This document shows, piece after piece, positions 61,722 to 64,000 of a stretch of DNA of 64,000 nt; the stretch's first letter is position 1, and every line of letters starts with the position of its first letter. Source of the DNA: Polytrichum commune (Eukaryota; Streptophyta; Polytrichopsida; Polytrichales; Polytrichaceae). The position numbers and the translations under genes are program-made. Below the pieces are notes generated by a model. That model was not told the origin of the DNA, ran no database searches, and was given only the letters and a program-made list of their open reading frames with translations. The DNA is taken from NCBI GenBank assembly GCA_950295325.1, contig OX485803.1, forward strand, positions 39,507,554 through 39,571,553, given 5' to 3'.

Positions 61722-62800
61722 ATTCTCAAAGTCGGAGAAGTGGGGTTACTAGCTAGCTAGAATTGGTTTTGGTAGAGGCCGGTGTGCTGCAGCTGTTCGC
61801 GGCTTCATCGAGTTTTGAGGTACATTTCTGCTGGATTTCCATTTCCTTTGGTTGGTTTTATGCATTTTGTGTGGTGGTGGTTTGGTGGATTTCAGGTTTT
61901 GGTAATGAAGCGATTAGAGGCCGGTGGGTGTGATTTGCATGGATTAATATCATGAATATTCTTGTTGTTGCAATAAATCGTAGGATCGTAAAGTTTGTTG
62001 CACTCAATCAATTCTGGTGTTGTGTCTTTGCGAAATCTTTTTGAGTGCACTTGACAACGTGTCCACGGGAGTCATAGGTTCTTTACGGCGTTTTATAGAA
62101 GGAAAAGCAGGCCTACTAGTCTTGGTTTGGAAGAGGTCGATCGGTTGCAGGCCAAGTGGTGCTGTTCGTGGATTCATCGAGGTTTGAGGTATATTTATGC
62201 TGGATTTTTCATGTTGGAGGGTTGATTGTATCCTGTGGGTGCTTCTGGTGGGTTGGGGGATCAAATTTGGGTGTCGTTGTGAGTGATTCAAGGCCCGGTG
62301 GGTTTCATTTGCATCGGTGAACTTCAGGTCAACCTCATAAATTATGTTCTTTTTGCAATTAATCACAGGATTGCAAAGTGTGTTGCACTTAGCTACGATA
62401 CGAATACGATAGCTAGGATCTGTTCCTATCGTAGCTGTGACTGTGCCCATAAACAATTTCATTAGTGCACAATAGAGTCACCGGTTTTACAGTTTTTCAA
62501 AGTCGGAAAAGTGGGCCCACCAGTTTAAGTTTGATTTTGGTTTTGGCGGAGGTAAATCGATTGCAGGCGAGGCTGGATCGAAGTTTGAGGGTGTTTTTTC
62601 GTGGATTTTCATTGTAGTGGGTTGACTCTGTGCTGTGGGCGCCAGTGGTTTGGAGGGATTTTGGATCTCGCGTTACCGATTCGAAGCCCGATATTTGTGA
62701 TTTGCTTTTGTCAACGTCATAAATATGCTCTTTATTTCAATTAATCGCAAGATTGCAAAGTGTTTTGCAACACTTCCAGTGATCTGGTGCGATTTAGTTT
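61722..62800 (+). repeat. Three degenerate tandem units upstream of the alternative oxidase gene
   Basis: The units begin near 61725 (CTCAAAGTCGGAGAAGTGGG), 62085 and 62495 (TTCAAAGTCGGAAAAGTGGG). Each then has a TTGGTTTTGG-like run, a TCGA.GTTTGAGG block, a TGCTGGATTT/GTGGATTTTC block, a GATTTGC/CATTTGC block, and GCAATTAATC.CAGGATTGCAAAGTGT near its end. Unit spacing is about 360-410 bp. They lie in the probable promoter or leader of the next gene. Confidence 0.7.
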
Positions 62801-63344
62801 CTGAATCTTGGGTCGTGTTATTGTGTGCGACTTGAAGATTTCTAAGTAGTCCAGGTAATGGGTATCGATAGAATAGGAATCCTCACATCTTTCAGTTCTC
62901 GACACTGATCAAGTAAAGTAGGGAAGGGCAGTGTCAATATTTGTTTGATTTCCTTCCTTTTAATTGGTTGGATTATGGATGCTCCCTCGCAATTGCTCTT
63001 TAGTTTTACAGTTCTGCAGTAATTAGGGTTTCCGCTCGAGGTGGCAACCCTCCCGTCACTCTAAATCGCTTCTATTGCTTCTTCTGATGGGTTAATGATT
63101 CCTTATCTCACAAAGAGAAGCTATCTGCTGCTTGGAGAGAGGGCATTTGAAGGGAATCCATTGGACCTATTTGGGTTTGCATTAGAATAGTTGAACACTC
63201 CCAACTGACTTTCTTAAATCGAACTAAGCAGATTGAGTATTTTGAAAGTGATATATCATTCTTGCAGCTGATCACGTGAAGCTTTCCTTCCTTGCTTGCA
63301 GAGGAATCTGAGGCTTCTCTTTTGCGGATATTAAATTGGATGCA
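62801..63344 (+). promoter_or_regulatory. Alternative oxidase leader with telo-box and minimal uORF
   Basis: The telo-box complement TTAGGGTTT lies at about 63022-63031. An ATG at 63340 opens the two-codon frame ATG CAA TGA, whose stop overlaps the main start at 63345. A start at 63336 would require TTG and is unlikely in a plant. Confidence 0.4.
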
Positions 63345-63935
63345 ATGAGCGGAAGGATAGGTGCAGGCCTACTGGTGAAAGTGGCTAATCGCCAGTACAT
63401 GGTCGCCGGGTTGCGAAATTACCACATCTCCTCAAATGTGGTCCCGACATACATGCGCAAGACGAAATTGAATCTCGACACGCCTGCGCGGTCGTTGCAA
63501 TTAGTTTCTTGGAATGGGAGCACTTTCAATGAGTCTCGCGCATGGTCTCCCTTGGTGCGGAATATGAGCACAGCACCGTCCGTGCACCGAAATTATCACA
63601 TCTCCTCAAGTGTTGTCCCGACATACATGCGCAAGACGAAATTAAATCTCGACACGCCTGCGCGGTCGTTGCATTTAATTTCTTGGAATGGGGGCACTTT
63701 CAATGAGTCTCGCGCATGGTCTCCTTTGGTGCGGAATATGAGCACAGCACCATCTGTACACCGTGTTAATGTTGCAGAGAATGCAATTTCTGAGGACAAT
63801 AATGAAGCGACGTCGAACCAGAAAGCACCCAAAAGTATTAATGCAGTCCAGATGGAGAAATCAAATTATTGGGGTGTGGCACCCAAGGTTCATCTGAAAG
63901 AAGATGGCACGCCCTGGAACTGGCATTGTTTTTCT
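63345..63935 (+). CDS. AOX: Alternative oxidase, first coding exon (gene continues past the window)
   Basis: AOX is the diiron quinol oxidase of the inner mitochondrial membrane that bypasses complexes III and IV. The 197 residues seen are the N-terminus only. Residues 1-23 are hydrophobic/basic (presequence-like). A 58-residue block (RNYHISS...TAPSVH) then occurs twice in tandem (63414-63587 and 63588-63761). After a polar linker comes the family motif NYWGVAPKV...KEDGTPWNWHCF (residues 174-196). A strong donor (TCT|GTAAGT) at 63935/63936 ends the exon in phase 0. Membrane helices and the diiron ligands would be in later exons outside the window. The duplication makes the leader about 58 residues longer than it would be with a single copy. 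Confidence 0.82.
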
Positions 63936-64000
63936 GTAAGTCAGTCGTAAATGCCTTTTCTAGTACTTCATATTGTGACAGTGTAATACTTCGTTGCTGC

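Overview
The window looks like nuclear DNA of a land plant. Genes are split by many GT..AG introns, four encode plant-type organelle-targeted proteins, and AAACCCTA telo-box motifs lie near most gene starts. The dense mix of DNA transposons and decayed retroelements, including a Tc1-type DD34E transposase, would fit a seed-free plant (moss, liverwort, lycophyte or fern) better than a model angiosperm. I cannot name the species.

Layout. 0-8 kb is mobile-element debris: a broken Ty3/gypsy element interrupted by a 760-bp inverted-repeat transposon, the tail of a non-LTR retroelement, and a dead Tc1-like element. 8.7-18.0 kb (minus) holds VPS41 in 19 exons. 21.4-22.0 kb (minus) holds a BORCS6-like gene whose 3' end has been tandemly copied about four times. 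23.7-27.2 kb (plus) holds an organellar elongation factor P with a 14-nt micro-exon. 28.1-29.7 kb (minus) holds a plastid A-type iron-sulfur carrier. 32.7-37.7 kb (minus) holds an organelle zinc-finger protein of the OZ/VAR3 type with an RGG tail. 38-51 kb is gene-poor and carries MITEs, a pogo/Tigger deletion derivative, LTR-like remnants, simple repeats and a cytosine-depleted island. 53.5-58.9 kb (plus) holds a BAR-SH3 protein like Arabidopsis SH3P2. 63.3 kb to the end (plus) holds the first coding exon of an alternative oxidase whose N-terminal region carries a 58-residue in-frame duplication.

For the six complete genes I assembled the reading frames by hand from ORF segments and splice sites. 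The exon sums are multiples of three (VPS41 3048 nt, EF-P 792, ISCA 534, OZ 2841, SH3P 1131; BORCS6 is a single 570-nt frame), which supports the models.

Two functional groupings stand out. Endomembrane traffic: VPS41 (HOPS), the BORCS6-like protein and SH3P2. In animals BORC acts upstream of HOPS/VPS41 through ARL8, so the adjacency of VPS41 and BORCS6 is suggestive but may be chance. Organelle gene expression and redox: EF-P, ISCA, OZ/VAR3 and AOX, all with N-terminal extensions that look like targeting peptides.

I found no single undescribed system. The best leads are the duplicated AOX leader, the BORCS6 3'-tail array, the EF-P micro-exon, the DD34E Tc1 remnant, and a paralogous empty site that shows TA target duplications for two MITE families.
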